Part shown: one piece after another, positions 34,995-43,983 of the stretch | How positions within the stretch are numbered: position 1 is the first letter of the stretch | Layout of the letters: each line of letters opens with the position of its first letter | Notes under the pieces: generated by a model | Database searches by the model: none | The model's input: the letters and a program-made list of their open reading frames with translations, nothing else | What the model was told of the DNA's origin: nothing | Program-made: the position numbers and the translations under genes | Assembly (NCBI RefSeq): GCF_023101145.1 | Contig: NZ_CP073714.1 | Span: 1,736,001 to 1,800,000, forward strand | DNA: 64,000 nucleotides | Source: Paenibacillus pabuli | GTDB lineage: Bacteria; Bacillota; Bacilli; Paenibacillales; Paenibacillaceae | Direction: 5' to 3'

Positions 34995-36215
34995 ATGAAC
35001 AACCGACTAAACGTTCCCTTACATGCTTCGTTACTCAGTATGGCTTTGCTAACAGCCTGTGCTTCGAGTGACCCGACGACAGGATCAGAGCAGACATCAC
35101 AAGAACGGGGTACAGTTCAGGGACAGATAGCAGAAGGTGGCAATAACGCTGCGAGTGGTAAGGAAGAGGAAACAGATGAGAATGCTGCCATCCCTTACGA
35201 AGCTTCTGTGCTGTTAGACGGACTCAATGTACCCTGGGAGTTGGTAAGCGTCCCTGATGGGCGGATGTTTGTAACAGAAAGACCAGGTACTATTCGGATC
35301 ATCGAGAACGGAGTGTTGGCATCGGAACCCCTGATTGAATTTGCTGCTCCGTTTAATGAAGAGGGGGAAGGCGGTCTGCTCGGACTTGCGGCGGATCCGG
35401 AATTTGACGATAACGGCTATCTGTATGCATATCACTCCTATCTGGAAGGTGATGACATTGCCAATCGGGTATTGCGTTTGAAAGTGAGTGACGGGAAGGC
35501 GACTATAGATAAGGAACTGCTTAGTGACATTCCTGGCGGGGTGAATCACAATGGGGGACGGATCAAGATTGGCCCGGACCATCTGCTCTATATTACGATG
35601 GGTGAACGATATGAACCGGACCTGGCCCAGAACGAAGATAGCTTGGGTGGCAAAATATTGCGGATTGGTCTCGACGGATCGATCCCGGAAGATAACCCTT
35701 GGCCTAATTCACCTGTGTACAGCATGGGGCATCGGAACGCACAGGGCCTGGCCTGGGACCCGGACAATGGATATCTGTATGCGACAGAGCATGGTCAGCG
35801 GAATTATGATGAAATTAACCGGATTGAATCCGGTAAGAATTATGGTTGGCCAGAGGTAGAGGGAGACGATGACGACAACGGCACATATCAGGCTCCGCTT
35901 GCGCATAGTGGAGGTGATGAAACGTGGGCTCCATCGGGTGTAGCCTTCATAGAGGAAGGGCCGTGGGCCGGGTCTTTGCTTGCTGCCAATCTGCGGGGGG
36001 AGCAACTGCTCAAAATTACGCTCTCAGAGGATGGCACGCAAGTAACACAGGTGGAGCCCATTTTTGAAGGCGAGTGGGGACGTATTCGCAATGTGACTGC
36101 CGGGGAGGGCGGGAAGTTATATGTGCTGACGAACAACCGGGATGGCAGGGGAACTCCGCGTGATGGAGATGACCAATTAATCGTTCTGACGCCTAACCCG
36201 TCTTATTTACAATAG
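34995..36215 (+). CDS. PQQ-type sugar dehydrogenase (aldose/sorbosone) lipoprotein
   Basis: This 406-residue protein has a lipoprotein signal (lipobox LTAC, Cys22), a Gln/Glu/Asn-rich linker to about residue 70, then a six-bladed beta-propeller of the GSDH family. Landmarks are LDGLNVPWELVSVPDGRMFVTERPG, GGLLGLAADPEFDDNGYLY, VNHNGGRIKIGPDHLLYITMGE and GHRNAQGLAWDP. Family members oxidise sugars with PQQ, but many Gram-positive homologues lack a proven cofactor. AAAGGAGATG precedes the ATG. Confidence 0.9.
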   Translation: MNNRLNVPLHASLLSMALLTACASSDPTTGSEQTSQERGTVQGQIAEGGNNAASGKEEETDENAAIPYEASVLLDGLNVPWELVSVPDGRMFVTERPGTIRIIENGVLASEPLIEFAAPFNEEGEGGLLGLAADPEFDDNGYLYAYHSYLEGDDIANRVLRLKVSDGKATIDKELLSDIPGGVNHNGGRIKIGPDHLLYITMGERYEPDLAQNEDSLGGKILRIGLDGSIPEDNPWPNSPVYSMGHRNAQGLAWDPDNGYLYATEHGQRNYDEINRIESGKNYGWPEVEGDDDDNGTYQAPLAHSGGDETWAPSGVAFIEEGPWAGSLLAANLRGEQLLKITLSEDGTQVTQVEPIFEGEWGRIRNVTAGEGGKLYVLTNNRDGRGTPRDGDDQLIVLTPNPSYLQ

Positions 36216-36216
36216 A

Positions 36217-36263
36217 AAAGGGGTTGTCCCGCCATGTTTATGACGTATGGGACAGCCCCTTTG
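36217..36263. terminator. Bidirectional terminator between convergent genes
   Basis: AAAGGGGTTGTCCC pairs with GGGACAGCCCCTTT; the arms supply U runs on both strands. Confidence 0.85.
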
Positions 36264-36303
36264 CTTGATTATTATCGTGAATAATGTTTAGGTTCAGTAC
36301 CCC

Positions 36304-37035
36304 TCAGTCGGCACTCTCTGCAAGTACGGCAATGCGCTTACTAGGCTCATCGGTGTACTCTCCACCATGGTAACAAAGCACCTTCTCCAGCTTCAGGCCA
36401 AGCAGTCTTTTCAAGCTGCGCAGTGCTTCAGGCATGTCCGGTGTTGCGGGTGGAGCAGGACCCACCAATTCATCATCGACCACACGCAATTCATCTGCAG
36501 CGAGCAGGAATTGTTTCTCCCGGAAGTACAGGCAGATATGTCCAGGGGTGTGTCCTGGTGTATGAATGACCTGGATGCCGCCTTGTAGAGGCAGCATGTC
36601 ACCGTCCTCCAACACTTTGGATATGTTGAACTCCGTCCGTTGTGAGATCAATTGTTCGGCCAGTTCCGCAATAGGTGCAGGAAGCAGCGCTTTGCGTTCT
36701 GGTGTGAACTTGATCATGGGCTCTTTGCCCGTGACATACGGAATTTCATCGCTATGCGCCCAGATTTCCACTTCCGGAATAGCATTCACCAAGGCACCAA
36801 GGTTACCAATGTGGTCTATATCGGAATGGGTTACAATAATGCGCTTGATATCAGATAGCTGAACGCCCTCATGTTCCAGTGCAGACTGAAGTTCGGCGAA
36901 TTGACCGATCATGCCTGTATCCACAAGCGTAATACCATCTTCATCGCGCAGCATAACAGGGTAGATCGGGTTTTTACCCGCAGGTGTAACAATATGAAGT
37001 TTTAGTACTGTAATATCCATGGATGGATTGTTCAT
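36304..37035 (-). CDS. MBL-fold metallo-hydrolase (glyoxalase II-like)
   Basis: This 243-residue metallo-beta-lactamase-fold protein has the motif THSDIDHIGN, later ligands in HTPGHTPGHICLY, AADEL and CYHGGEY. The substrate is unknown; family members are thioester or lactone hydrolases. The start is ATG 37035. Its AAAGGAGG site is 27 bases upstream, but a TCCGGA-CTCGA-TCCGGA hairpin lies in between and would shorten the effective spacing to about ten. Confidence 0.88.
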   Translation of the reverse strand: MNNPSMDITVLKLHIVTPAGKNPIYPVMLRDEDGITLVDTGMIGQFAELQSALEHEGVQLSDIKRIIVTHSDIDHIGNLGALVNAIPEVEIWAHSDEIPYVTGKEPMIKFTPERKALLPAPIAELAEQLISQRTEFNISKVLEDGDMLPLQGGIQVIHTPGHTPGHICLYFREKQFLLAADELRVVDDELVGPAPPATPDMPEALRSLKRLLGLKLEKVLCYHGGEYTDEPSKRIAVLAESAD

Positions 37036-37041
37036 ATTGGT

Positions 37042-37067
37042 TTCCGGATCGAGTCCGGAGCACCTCC
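37042..37067 (-). promoter_or_regulatory. Distant ribosome binding site with intervening hairpin
   Basis: On the minus strand AAAGGAGG is followed by TGC, then stem TCCGGA, loop CTCGA, stem TCCGGA, then AACCAAT and the ATG of the metallo-hydrolase. No in-frame start codon is closer to the site. Confidence 0.65.
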
Positions 37068-37113
37068 TTTATAGGTTAGGATCATGGTGTACTTATCATT
37101 TATCATGAATTCG

Positions 37114-37659
37114 TCAACTCTCTGGCTGATTGTATTTCAAGTATTTTCTATACTTCTTCACCGTATCCAGGATGGATTCAAATTCTTGTTTTGCATCGTG
37201 ATTTTCCCTAATGATAGAAGTATAAAAAAAGTTGGAGTGAATAAGTTTATTTCGGAGTTGAAACACTTTGGTGATTTCCTCTTCAACGTTCCCCATTCCC
37301 GATTTCAAGGTGATGTGCTGATTGTTCAATTCAGCCTGAAGGATCTCGATATTGGATAATGAACGGTATGCAGGAATTTTCATCAGCTGGATCGAATTAA
37401 ACTTTTTCTGATGAGTTCGCTGGTATAGTTGATTCAGCAGGTCTTCCATAATCGTGCATAATTCAATCGTCCATGAACTATATTTTCGCTCTTTTCGTTT
37501 TTGGATAAGCTCACCAATCTCTTCATCGTTCCACAGTTTATCCTTTTCATACAGGGATGAATCTATCTTTTGCTGGAGATGTTGAGCCTCCTGTTCAATT
37601 AATGCAATTTCATGTTTCGCTTCTTTTTTCAGTTTCTTGAAGTCTTCTTTGGTTAGCAT
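37114..37659 (-). CDS. HEPN-motif protein, uncharacterised
   Basis: This 181-residue protein has no signal or membrane segment. The N terminus is a charged coiled coil (KKLKKEAKHEIALIEQEAQH). The C-terminal half carries QLRNKLIHSNFF, with R136-N137-x3-H141 matching the HEPN R-x4-H motif seen in MAE_28990/RiboL-PSP-type and toxin-type HEPN proteins. HEPN proteins are often RNases, but also dimerising regulators. No antitoxin (MNT) gene is adjacent. Its codons are more AT-rich than in neighbouring genes. ATG 37659 has GGGAGGATACGC upstream. Confidence 0.75.
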   Translation of the reverse strand: MLTKEDFKKLKKEAKHEIALIEQEAQHLQQKIDSSLYEKDKLWNDEEIGELIQKRKERKYSSWTIELCTIMEDLLNQLYQRTHQKKFNSIQLMKIPAYRSLSNIEILQAELNNQHITLKSGMGNVEEEITKVFQLRNKLIHSNFFYTSIIRENHDAKQEFESILDTVKKYRKYLKYNQPES

Positions 37660-37792
37660 GCGTATCCTCCCTATAAGACCAATATGTGATCTTTCGATTA
37701 TCTCACATTGACGTCATCCGCGCTTCAATAACAAGAAGGCGATTGCTCAAAATAAAATAAGAAGAACCTCTGGTTCAGAAGGGAAGTGCCTA

Positions 37793-38656
37793 ATGTCCAT
37801 TCCAACAGCTATTGTTACGGGAGCCAACTCAGGCATGGGTCTGGCAACCACCGTTGAACTTGCAAGACAAGGGTATCGCGTGATTATGGCGTGCCGCAGT
37901 GAGAAGCGCGGACAGCAGGCGCTGGAGGAGGCGCTGCGACAGTCCGGCTCTACGGCGATTGAACTGATGCTGTGTGACCTGGGGTCACTGGAGAGCATCC
38001 GTCATTTTGCCCAATCATTTCTTGAGCGTTATGACACACTTGACGTTCTCGTAAATAATGCAGGTGTTGTCATGTTGAAGCGACAAGAGACCTCCGACGG
38101 TTTCGAACAAGCCATCGGTATTAACCATCTTGGACATTTCCTTCTTACCTTACTCCTGATTGAGCCGTTGAAGTCTGCGAAGCAGGGGCGTATCGTAAAT
38201 GTTTCGTCTGGTGCGTACAAAGCCGGCAAAATCCATTTCGAAGATCCTCATCTTCACAAAGGATACAATCCAATCAAAAGTTATGCTCAATCCAAGCTGG
38301 CCAACGTGTTGTTCACCCGTGTTCTCGCCCGCAAATTGGCGGATACCCGGATTACAGTGAACTGTCTTCATCCCGGTGCAGTGGGTACAAGTATTGGCGT
38401 AGACCGCAATACCGGGTTTGGCACACGCATTATGGCTTTGGTGGGTAAGCTGCCGTTTTTCCTTTCTCCTGAGGAAGGGGCCCAGACGGCCATCTATCTC
38501 GCCACAAGTCCTGAAGTCGCCGGGGTAACCGGGCGCTACTTCTATCAACGGAAGGACCAGAAATTAAAAGCTCATGCCATGGATGACGCAGCTGCTGAAC
38601 GTTTCTGGACATGGAGCGAAGAGCAGGTCGGACTCAGACCGAAAGAGAAAGTGTAG
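37793..38656 (+). CDS. Short-chain dehydrogenase/reductase (retinol dehydrogenase-like)
   Basis: This is a 287-residue classical-type SDR: cofactor motif TGANSGMG at 8-15, CRSEKRG suggesting NADP preference, NNAG, VNVSSGAY with the catalytic Ser, and the YAQSK Tyr/Lys pair. The C terminus matches the RDH/WW-domain oxidoreductase-like branch. The substrate is unknown. AGAAGGGAAG precedes the ATG. It is convergent with thrS. Confidence 0.9.
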   Translation: MSIPTAIVTGANSGMGLATTVELARQGYRVIMACRSEKRGQQALEEALRQSGSTAIELMLCDLGSLESIRHFAQSFLERYDTLDVLVNNAGVVMLKRQETSDGFEQAIGINHLGHFLLTLLLIEPLKSAKQGRIVNVSSGAYKAGKIHFEDPHLHKGYNPIKSYAQSKLANVLFTRVLARKLADTRITVNCLHPGAVGTSIGVDRNTGFGTRIMALVGKLPFFLSPEEGAQTAIYLATSPEVAGVTGRYFYQRKDQKLKAHAMDDAAAERFWTWSEEQVGLRPKEKV

Positions 38657-38785
38657 CTGCCGACGTTCAAAACCGAAAGTCTGGCTACTACCAATGGTGA
38701 CAGCAGTAGAGAAGCCGTTTTTCATATGAGCCTGAGCCGTCTGCTTCCAACCATAAGTTCGAGCCAATTCTCGATGAAATGTGTG

Positions 38786-40762
38786 CTAAGATTTCGCCTT
38801 CACAGCTTGCTGAATCAGCTCAATAAATGCTTCAATGCGCTGAATGCCTTGATCGCCCTGACCGTATGCACGGACAGAGGCGGATGAGGCATTTTTCTCA
38901 TTTTCCCCGAGTACAAGCGAGTAAGGCACTTTTTCCATCTGAGCTTCGCGGATTTTGTAACCAAGCTTCTCACTGCGCAAGTCTGTTTCTACCCGAATAC
39001 CGGCAGCCCGCAGCTGGCTCTGAACTTGAAGCGCATAATCTGCGTAATGATCCGACACTGGCAGCAGCTTCACTTGCACGGGCGCGAGCCAGAGGGGGAA
39101 TGCACCTGCATAATGTTCAGTGAGGATGCCGATGAACCGATCGATGGAACCATAGATGGCACGGTGGATCACGACTGGACGATGTTTCAGGCTATCCTCA
39201 CCAATATAAGTGAGATCGAACTTCTCGGGCATTTGGAAATCGAGCTGTATTGTTCCGCACTGCCAGCTGCGCTTCAATGCGTCGAGAATGTGGAAGTCAA
39301 TTTTCGGACCGTAAAAGGCACCATCACCCTCGTTAATGCGATATTTCACACCGCGCCGATCAAGCACATTTTGCAATGCTCTTTCTGCTTGATCCCACAG
39401 TTCCTCCGAACCCATAGAATCATCCGGGCGAGTGGACAATTCAATCTTGTATTCAAAACCAAAGATGTCGTACATGCGACCGATCAAGGAAATCGCCTGA
39501 TTGATCTCTTTCTCAATCTGTTCTGGCATCACATAGAGATGGGCATCATCCTGACAGAAAGTCCGCACCCGCATCATGCCATTCAGAGCGCCTGAGAATT
39601 CATGGCGATGAACCTGACCGAATTCCATCATGCGAATCGGCAGCTCGCGATAGGAATGGAGTGTATTTTTGAAAATCAACATGTGTCCCGGGCAGTTCAT
39701 TGGTTTCAGGGCAAAAGTGGCATCGTCCACTTCCGAGAAATACATATTGTCCTTGTAATGTTCCCAGTGACCCGATTGCTCCCACAGACGATTGTTCATC
39801 ATGAGGGGAGTGCGGACTTCCTGATAGCCTTCCTGTAGCTGCAATTCACGGGAGAATTGCTCCAGTTCTGTACGGACAGTCATGCCTTTGGGCAGATAGA
39901 AGGGCATGCCCGGTGCTTCTTCGGAGAACATGAACAGTTCAAGCTCTTTACCCAATTTGCGGTGATCCCGTTTCTTTGCTTCTTCCAGCATGTGCAGATG
40001 TTCATCCAATTGGGCTTTGCTCGGGAAAGCAGTGCCATAGATGCGCTGCAGCATTTTATTATCCGAGCTGCCGCGCCAGTATGCACCAGCCACATTCAGC
40101 AGTTTGAATGCCTTGATCCGGCCAGTGGACGGAAGATGTGGGCCGCGACAGAGATCAAAAAACTCTCCTTGATCATAAATTGAAAGCTCAGCGTCCTCTG
40201 GCAAATCCTGAATCAGTTCAAGCTTATACGGGTCCTGAATCTCTCCAAAGATACGGAGTGCTTCCTCCCGACTAACCACCCGGCGGCTAATCTTTTCATT
40301 TTCTTTTATGATTTTGTTCATTTCTTGCTCAATGGCAGCCAAATCACTGATCGATAGAGCATGTTCCAGATCGACATCGTAATAGAATCCATCTTCAATG
40401 ACAGGCCCGATGCCCAGCTTCACTTGTTCCGCACCGTAGATACGTTTGAGAGCTTGTGCAAGTACATGAGCTGTGCTGTGTCGGTAACGATACAGACCTT
40501 CCGCGCTGTCCAAAGTAACGATGACGAGTTCGCAATCTTGCTCAAGCACCCAGTCGAGATCGACATTCTTACCATTTACGATTCCGCCGATAGCTTGTTT
40601 GCCCAGACTTGTGCTGATGGATGAGGCGACCGCTCCTACAGAGATGCCTGCGTCGTAGGAACGTATAGCTCCGCCTTGCAGACGAATTTCAATCGGATGC
40701 CCGGGTTGCTGTTGGTCATTCGATTGGTTGCTGGATTGGCTGTTATTATTCGGATTACTCAT
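38786..40762 (-). CDS. thrS: Threonine--tRNA ligase
   Basis: This 658-residue class II synthetase comprises a TGS domain (about 24-85), the editing/TGS-adjacent domain with the HSTAHVLAQALKRIYG zinc-like motif, the catalytic core with motif 2 HRHEFSGALNGMMRVRTFCQDDAH and motif 3 at the end of the core, then an anticodon-binding domain from about 555. A Ser/Asn/Gln-rich 20-residue lead precedes the TGS domain. ATG 40762 has GGAGAG eight bases ahead; the longer upstream frame lies in the T-box terminator. It is controlled by the T-box upstream. Confidence 0.98.
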   Translation of the reverse strand: MSNPNNNSQSSNQSNDQQQPGHPIEIRLQGGAIRSYDAGISVGAVASSISTSLGKQAIGGIVNGKNVDLDWVLEQDCELVIVTLDSAEGLYRYRHSTAHVLAQALKRIYGAEQVKLGIGPVIEDGFYYDVDLEHALSISDLAAIEQEMNKIIKENEKISRRVVSREEALRIFGEIQDPYKLELIQDLPEDAELSIYDQGEFFDLCRGPHLPSTGRIKAFKLLNVAGAYWRGSSDNKMLQRIYGTAFPSKAQLDEHLHMLEEAKKRDHRKLGKELELFMFSEEAPGMPFYLPKGMTVRTELEQFSRELQLQEGYQEVRTPLMMNNRLWEQSGHWEHYKDNMYFSEVDDATFALKPMNCPGHMLIFKNTLHSYRELPIRMMEFGQVHRHEFSGALNGMMRVRTFCQDDAHLYVMPEQIEKEINQAISLIGRMYDIFGFEYKIELSTRPDDSMGSEELWDQAERALQNVLDRRGVKYRINEGDGAFYGPKIDFHILDALKRSWQCGTIQLDFQMPEKFDLTYIGEDSLKHRPVVIHRAIYGSIDRFIGILTEHYAGAFPLWLAPVQVKLLPVSDHYADYALQVQSQLRAAGIRVETDLRSEKLGYKIREAQMEKVPYSLVLGENEKNASSASVRAYGQGDQGIQRIEAFIELIQQAVKAKS

Positions 40763-40796
40763 GTGAACCACTCTCCAATTTTGTAATTTGAAGCGC

Positions 40797-41110
40797 AAAA
40801 AAACACCCGTCCCGGAAAAGGGACGAGTGCGCTCAGCTCGTGGTTCCACCCTAATTTGGTTATGAATGCTCCTGAACACGACCAGCCGCCGCAAGCAAGA
40901 ACATCATAACCCTCATTGGAATCCGTTATCGGGGATCAGGCGGTGAACTCTACTGACAGCTTAGTTCCGGAATTCAGGAAGAAGACCGAAAAGCTGAGGT
41001 TCGAGTTCACGGCTGCAGAGGGGTAATTCCGGTCCGTTCGCTGAAGAAGGTTTCACCAATCCCCTCTCTCTCTGGGCAGCACGCAAACGGAATCTTGTCT
41101 CTGGTCATCG
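40797..41110 (-). ncRNA. T-box leader of thrS
   Basis: On the minus strand the T-box core AGGGTGGAACCACGA lies at 40839-40852, with the antiterminator region around it. It is followed by a terminator stem CACTCGTCCC-TTTT-CCGGGACGGGTG and seven T (40797-40830). Stem I occupies roughly 40930-41060 with long paired segments such as GTGAACTC/GAGTTCAC. Uncharged tRNA-Thr should promote readthrough. The specifier triplet was not assigned with certainty. The 5' end is approximate. Confidence 0.93.
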
Positions 41111-41142
41111 CCAAATATGCAAAATCGATATCGATTAAATTG

Positions 41143-41170
41143 ATCTTAATATCGTTGAAGTCCATATCAA
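41143..41170 (-). promoter_or_regulatory. Probable promoter of the T-box-thrS transcript
   Basis: On the minus strand TTGATA (41170-41165) and TAAGAT (41148-41143) are spaced 16 bp. Confidence 0.55.
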
Positions 41171-41241
41171 TATATTGGAACAGGTGTTATTGAGTGTCGA
41201 TTATATAGATTGAAAATGAAAAGGTCAAGCGGAATGTTTTT

Positions 41242-43002
41242 TTACCCATGTTCAGATTGTCCATCCCATATTAATCGAATGACAGTACCCTCACCAGAAG
41301 TCGATTGTACTTCAATACGGCCCTTCATCGCTTCAATTAAGCCTTTTGTAACTGCCATGCCAAGCCCTGATCCGACATCGGACGTGCCTGTATCCGTCCC
41401 TCGGTAATATCGTTCAAACAGCCTCCAGACCAGTTCCGGTTCCATTCCTTGCCCGTCATCTTCAAAATGAACACTGAACGCACCAGCCTGCTTACCCGGA
41501 TGCACACTAACGGTCAGAGTTGAGTCCGCTGGATTATGCAGAAGGGCGTTAGCGGTCAGATTATCCACAATACGTTCAAACGAAGGAATATGCACATGGC
41601 CGTATACCGGAACCTTCGCAGGTCGGAATACAATGCGCCCCTCACCATATAACGGGTTGCGTTCTGCACGCTGGACGAGATCATACAGTAGCGTATTCAC
41701 GTCAGTTTCTTCCACAGGTGGCTGGTATCCGCCGCTGCGTAATCGGTACGTCATGGCAAGGTCATTCACAAGTCGGTCCATATACATGGATTTGTCCAGC
41801 ATGATGCCCGCGAATTCTCTCACTTCTTCCGCGGACCAGCTATATTTCTGTGCTTCAAGCATATGGGCGTATCCCTGGATGGAGGACAGAGGTGTCTTGA
41901 GATCATGCGTTATTCCCGCGATCCATTCCTCACGCAGAGACTCGGTCTGTTTACGGAGCTCTTCGTCTTGTTTCAGTGTAGCGGATAATGCCTGCATGGA
42001 ACGAAGCACTTCAGCATACACGTGGTATTTTCGCTTCCATTTGCCATTTCGTCGCTGGCTGCGAGGTGCGCCGCCGATGCCTTTTGGTTCTTCATAATGT
42101 CCCTGTTCCAGTCGCTGGAGCCATTGAAGCATATGCAGCATGGGGGAACCAAAACGATTGGCGTACCATAGTGCCAGCAGAATTAGCAGCATGACAATGG
42201 ACAGGAGGAGCACGATGAGCGCCGGTGCCAAAATGAAATTATAGGGATTCTCATCTCCAGAAGCAGTTGGATCGACAGGTATACTGAGCATCCAGGTTGT
42301 ACCATTCTGTTCATCGTAAAAGGTTGCGGTCGACATCCCATATCGATTGGGATAACGAATACGCAAAACGAGTTCCTGTATGTTGTAACTACTAGGGGCG
42401 CCTATGGCAGGTTTATTATAAGAAGCCAGCTCTTGACCATAATCGTCCAAAATTTGCAGATAAGCACCTTTGGAACGAATGGCTTCTTCTTGTTTGGTCT
42501 TCAGGGCAAGCACTCCGTCCGTGTAATGACCATCCTCACGGGCTTGATCGAGTATGGATTTGGCCTGATTGCGTTCCCCATACAGCAAGGTGAACATCTC
42601 ACCGTTTTTCTCCCGAATCAGCATGACGATCTGGTAGGGGAACGGCTTTTTGGCTTCCCAGTACGCGATCAACTCTCCGGGCTTGTATTGCTTTGGAACA
42701 TCATCCGGTGTGTTGAAATCATCAATAACATAGCCTTTCTCATCCAGAACTTGCAGCCACCCCTGATTTTTCTCGACCTGTTTCAGCAGCCTGGGGTCAT
42801 AGCGGACCTTACCATCGGGCATGATTTCTGCGGTATTAATCAACTGGTCAAGACCGCTGGTAGCAAAGTCATCCACCAGGCTCACTTCATTCACCTTTTG
42901 AATGACCCAATAGGTGGCTGCGGAACCCAACAGAATGATAAGAACCACTGCGCCAGCAAGCATACCGATAAACCGGGTCATTAACCTGCGACGAATACTC
43001 AT
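41242..43002 (-). CDS. Two-component sensor histidine kinase
   Basis: This 586-residue kinase has helix 1 near residues 12-34, an extracytoplasmic sensor of about 230 residues, helix 2 near 262-288, a cytoplasmic linker, and a HisKA domain with H-box GITHDLKTPLSSIQGYAHML. Its HATPase domain has the N-box DNLTANALLHN, G1 DDGQGMEPE and G2 GSGLGMAV. It overlaps its response regulator gene by ATGA. The stimulus is unknown; the divergent M23 gene suggests envelope sensing. Confidence 0.95.
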   Translation of the reverse strand: MSIRRRLMTRFIGMLAGAVVLIILLGSAATYWVIQKVNEVSLVDDFATSGLDQLINTAEIMPDGKVRYDPRLLKQVEKNQGWLQVLDEKGYVIDDFNTPDDVPKQYKPGELIAYWEAKKPFPYQIVMLIREKNGEMFTLLYGERNQAKSILDQAREDGHYTDGVLALKTKQEEAIRSKGAYLQILDDYGQELASYNKPAIGAPSSYNIQELVLRIRYPNRYGMSTATFYDEQNGTTWMLSIPVDPTASGDENPYNFILAPALIVLLLSIVMLLILLALWYANRFGSPMLHMLQWLQRLEQGHYEEPKGIGGAPRSQRRNGKWKRKYHVYAEVLRSMQALSATLKQDEELRKQTESLREEWIAGITHDLKTPLSSIQGYAHMLEAQKYSWSAEEVREFAGIMLDKSMYMDRLVNDLAMTYRLRSGGYQPPVEETDVNTLLYDLVQRAERNPLYGEGRIVFRPAKVPVYGHVHIPSFERIVDNLTANALLHNPADSTLTVSVHPGKQAGAFSVHFEDDGQGMEPELVWRLFERYYRGTDTGTSDVGSGLGMAVTKGLIEAMKGRIEVQSTSGEGTVIRLIWDGQSEHG

Positions 43003-43766
43003 GCGCGTGACACTTGGTTAGGCTGAATGAGTTTGTACCCCAGCCCCCGGACGTTGACGAGAAACGCAGGGTTAGACGGATCAGCTTCAATCCGCTCACG
43101 AATACGGTGAATATGAACCATAACGGTATTATCATCGCTGAGGGCTTCCGAACCCCATACCCGCTCATACAATTCCGATTTGGTGAAAATACGATTGGGA
43201 TGCTTACAGAAAAAGAGCAGCAGCTGATAGACAAGTGCCGGACAGGTTACCGCCTGCCCCTCAACCTGCAGCTCACCGGCTTGTTCAAATACTTGAAAAC
43301 GTCCAAAGTCATATACCCCTTCCTGCACGGTAGGAGATGACGAAGTTACGTCAGGAGAGAGCATAGTCGCCGTTGTAGTGGTCGCTATTTTGGTAGGTAA
43401 ATAGCGTTTCAACAGCGATTTGATCCGGGCGACCACTTCCAGAGGATTAAAAGGTTTAACGACATAATCATCGCCGCCAACGGCGAATCCGGTTAACTTG
43501 TCATAATCCGTTGTTTTGGCCGTCAGAAAAAGAATCGGTGCATCAGTCACTTGCCGCAGAAAGGGACAGATCTCAAGTCCGCTCTTGCCAGGCAACATGA
43601 TGTCCAGCACGATGCAATGATAGGTTTTATTTTCGCAGGCGGCAATCGCCTCTTCTCCAGTGGTAACGGTGTCGATGTCTACAAATTGTTCTTTGATCAA
43701 AACGGTTTTGAGCATATGTAAAATGGTTTGTTCATCATCAACTAGCAGTATGGAGACGTGATCCAT
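42999..43766 (-). CDS. OmpR/PhoB-family response regulator
   Basis: This 255-residue regulator has a receiver domain with acidic pair in LVDDEQ, phosphoacceptor Asp in VLDIMLPGKSG, Thr/Lys in FLTAKT and VKPFNPLE, an inserted Thr/Ser-rich linker of about 30 residues, and a winged-helix output domain (FTKSELYERVWGSEALSDDNTVMVHIHRIRERIE). ATG 43766 is preferred; AGGAGG lies 12 bases ahead. It is translationally coupled to the kinase. Confidence 0.94.
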   Translation of the reverse strand: MDHVSILLVDDEQTILHMLKTVLIKEQFVDIDTVTTGEEAIAACENKTYHCIVLDIMLPGKSGLEICPFLRQVTDAPILFLTAKTTDYDKLTGFAVGGDDYVVKPFNPLEVVARIKSLLKRYLPTKIATTTTATMLSPDVTSSSPTVQEGVYDFGRFQVFEQAGELQVEGQAVTCPALVYQLLLFFCKHPNRIFTKSELYERVWGSEALSDDNTVMVHIHRIRERIEADPSNPAFLVNVRGLGYKLIQPNQVSRA

Positions 43767-43846
43767 GATGTGAAATGACCTCCTAAGGGTTCCTGTTTGT
43801 TTATTGCTAATCATACCATCCTAGAGGGTTGTGTAGTGTGTGAGCT

Positions 43847-43864
43847 ATCTTAACGGAATCTTAA
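43847..43864. promoter_or_regulatory. Direct-repeat operator, likely bound by the adjacent response regulator
   Basis: ATCTTAA is repeated at 43847-43853 and 43858-43864, an 11-bp period typical of OmpR-family dimers. It lies between the divergent regulator and M23 genes and just upstream of a TATAGT -10 box (43885-43890) for the latter. Confidence 0.55.
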
Positions 43865-43983
43865 TTATGAAGAGTAGAAGCCGATATAGTTTAACTACAT
43901 GTAAGGATGGGTTAGACGAAGGATAAGATTCATTCTGTACACTTAACTGGAAAGTATAACGATTACCAGAAGGGATGTTGGGG

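Noticed and set aside
36240..36300. Attachment site or insertion remnant between convergent genes
   Set aside because: Only a bidirectional terminator is visible; no direct repeats or integrase are nearby.
39026..39595. 189-residue plus-strand ORF inside thrS
   Set aside because: It is antisense to a highly conserved synthetase core and has no recognisable domain.
40930..41060. Assigning a definite threonine specifier codon in the T-box stem I
   Set aside because: An ACC triplet is present near the expected side, but it also pairs in a GTGAACTC/GAGTTCAC stem, so the position cannot be fixed by eye.
42433..42984. 183-residue plus-strand ORF inside the sensor kinase gene
   Set aside because: It is antisense to the sensor domain of a clear kinase gene and lacks translation signals.
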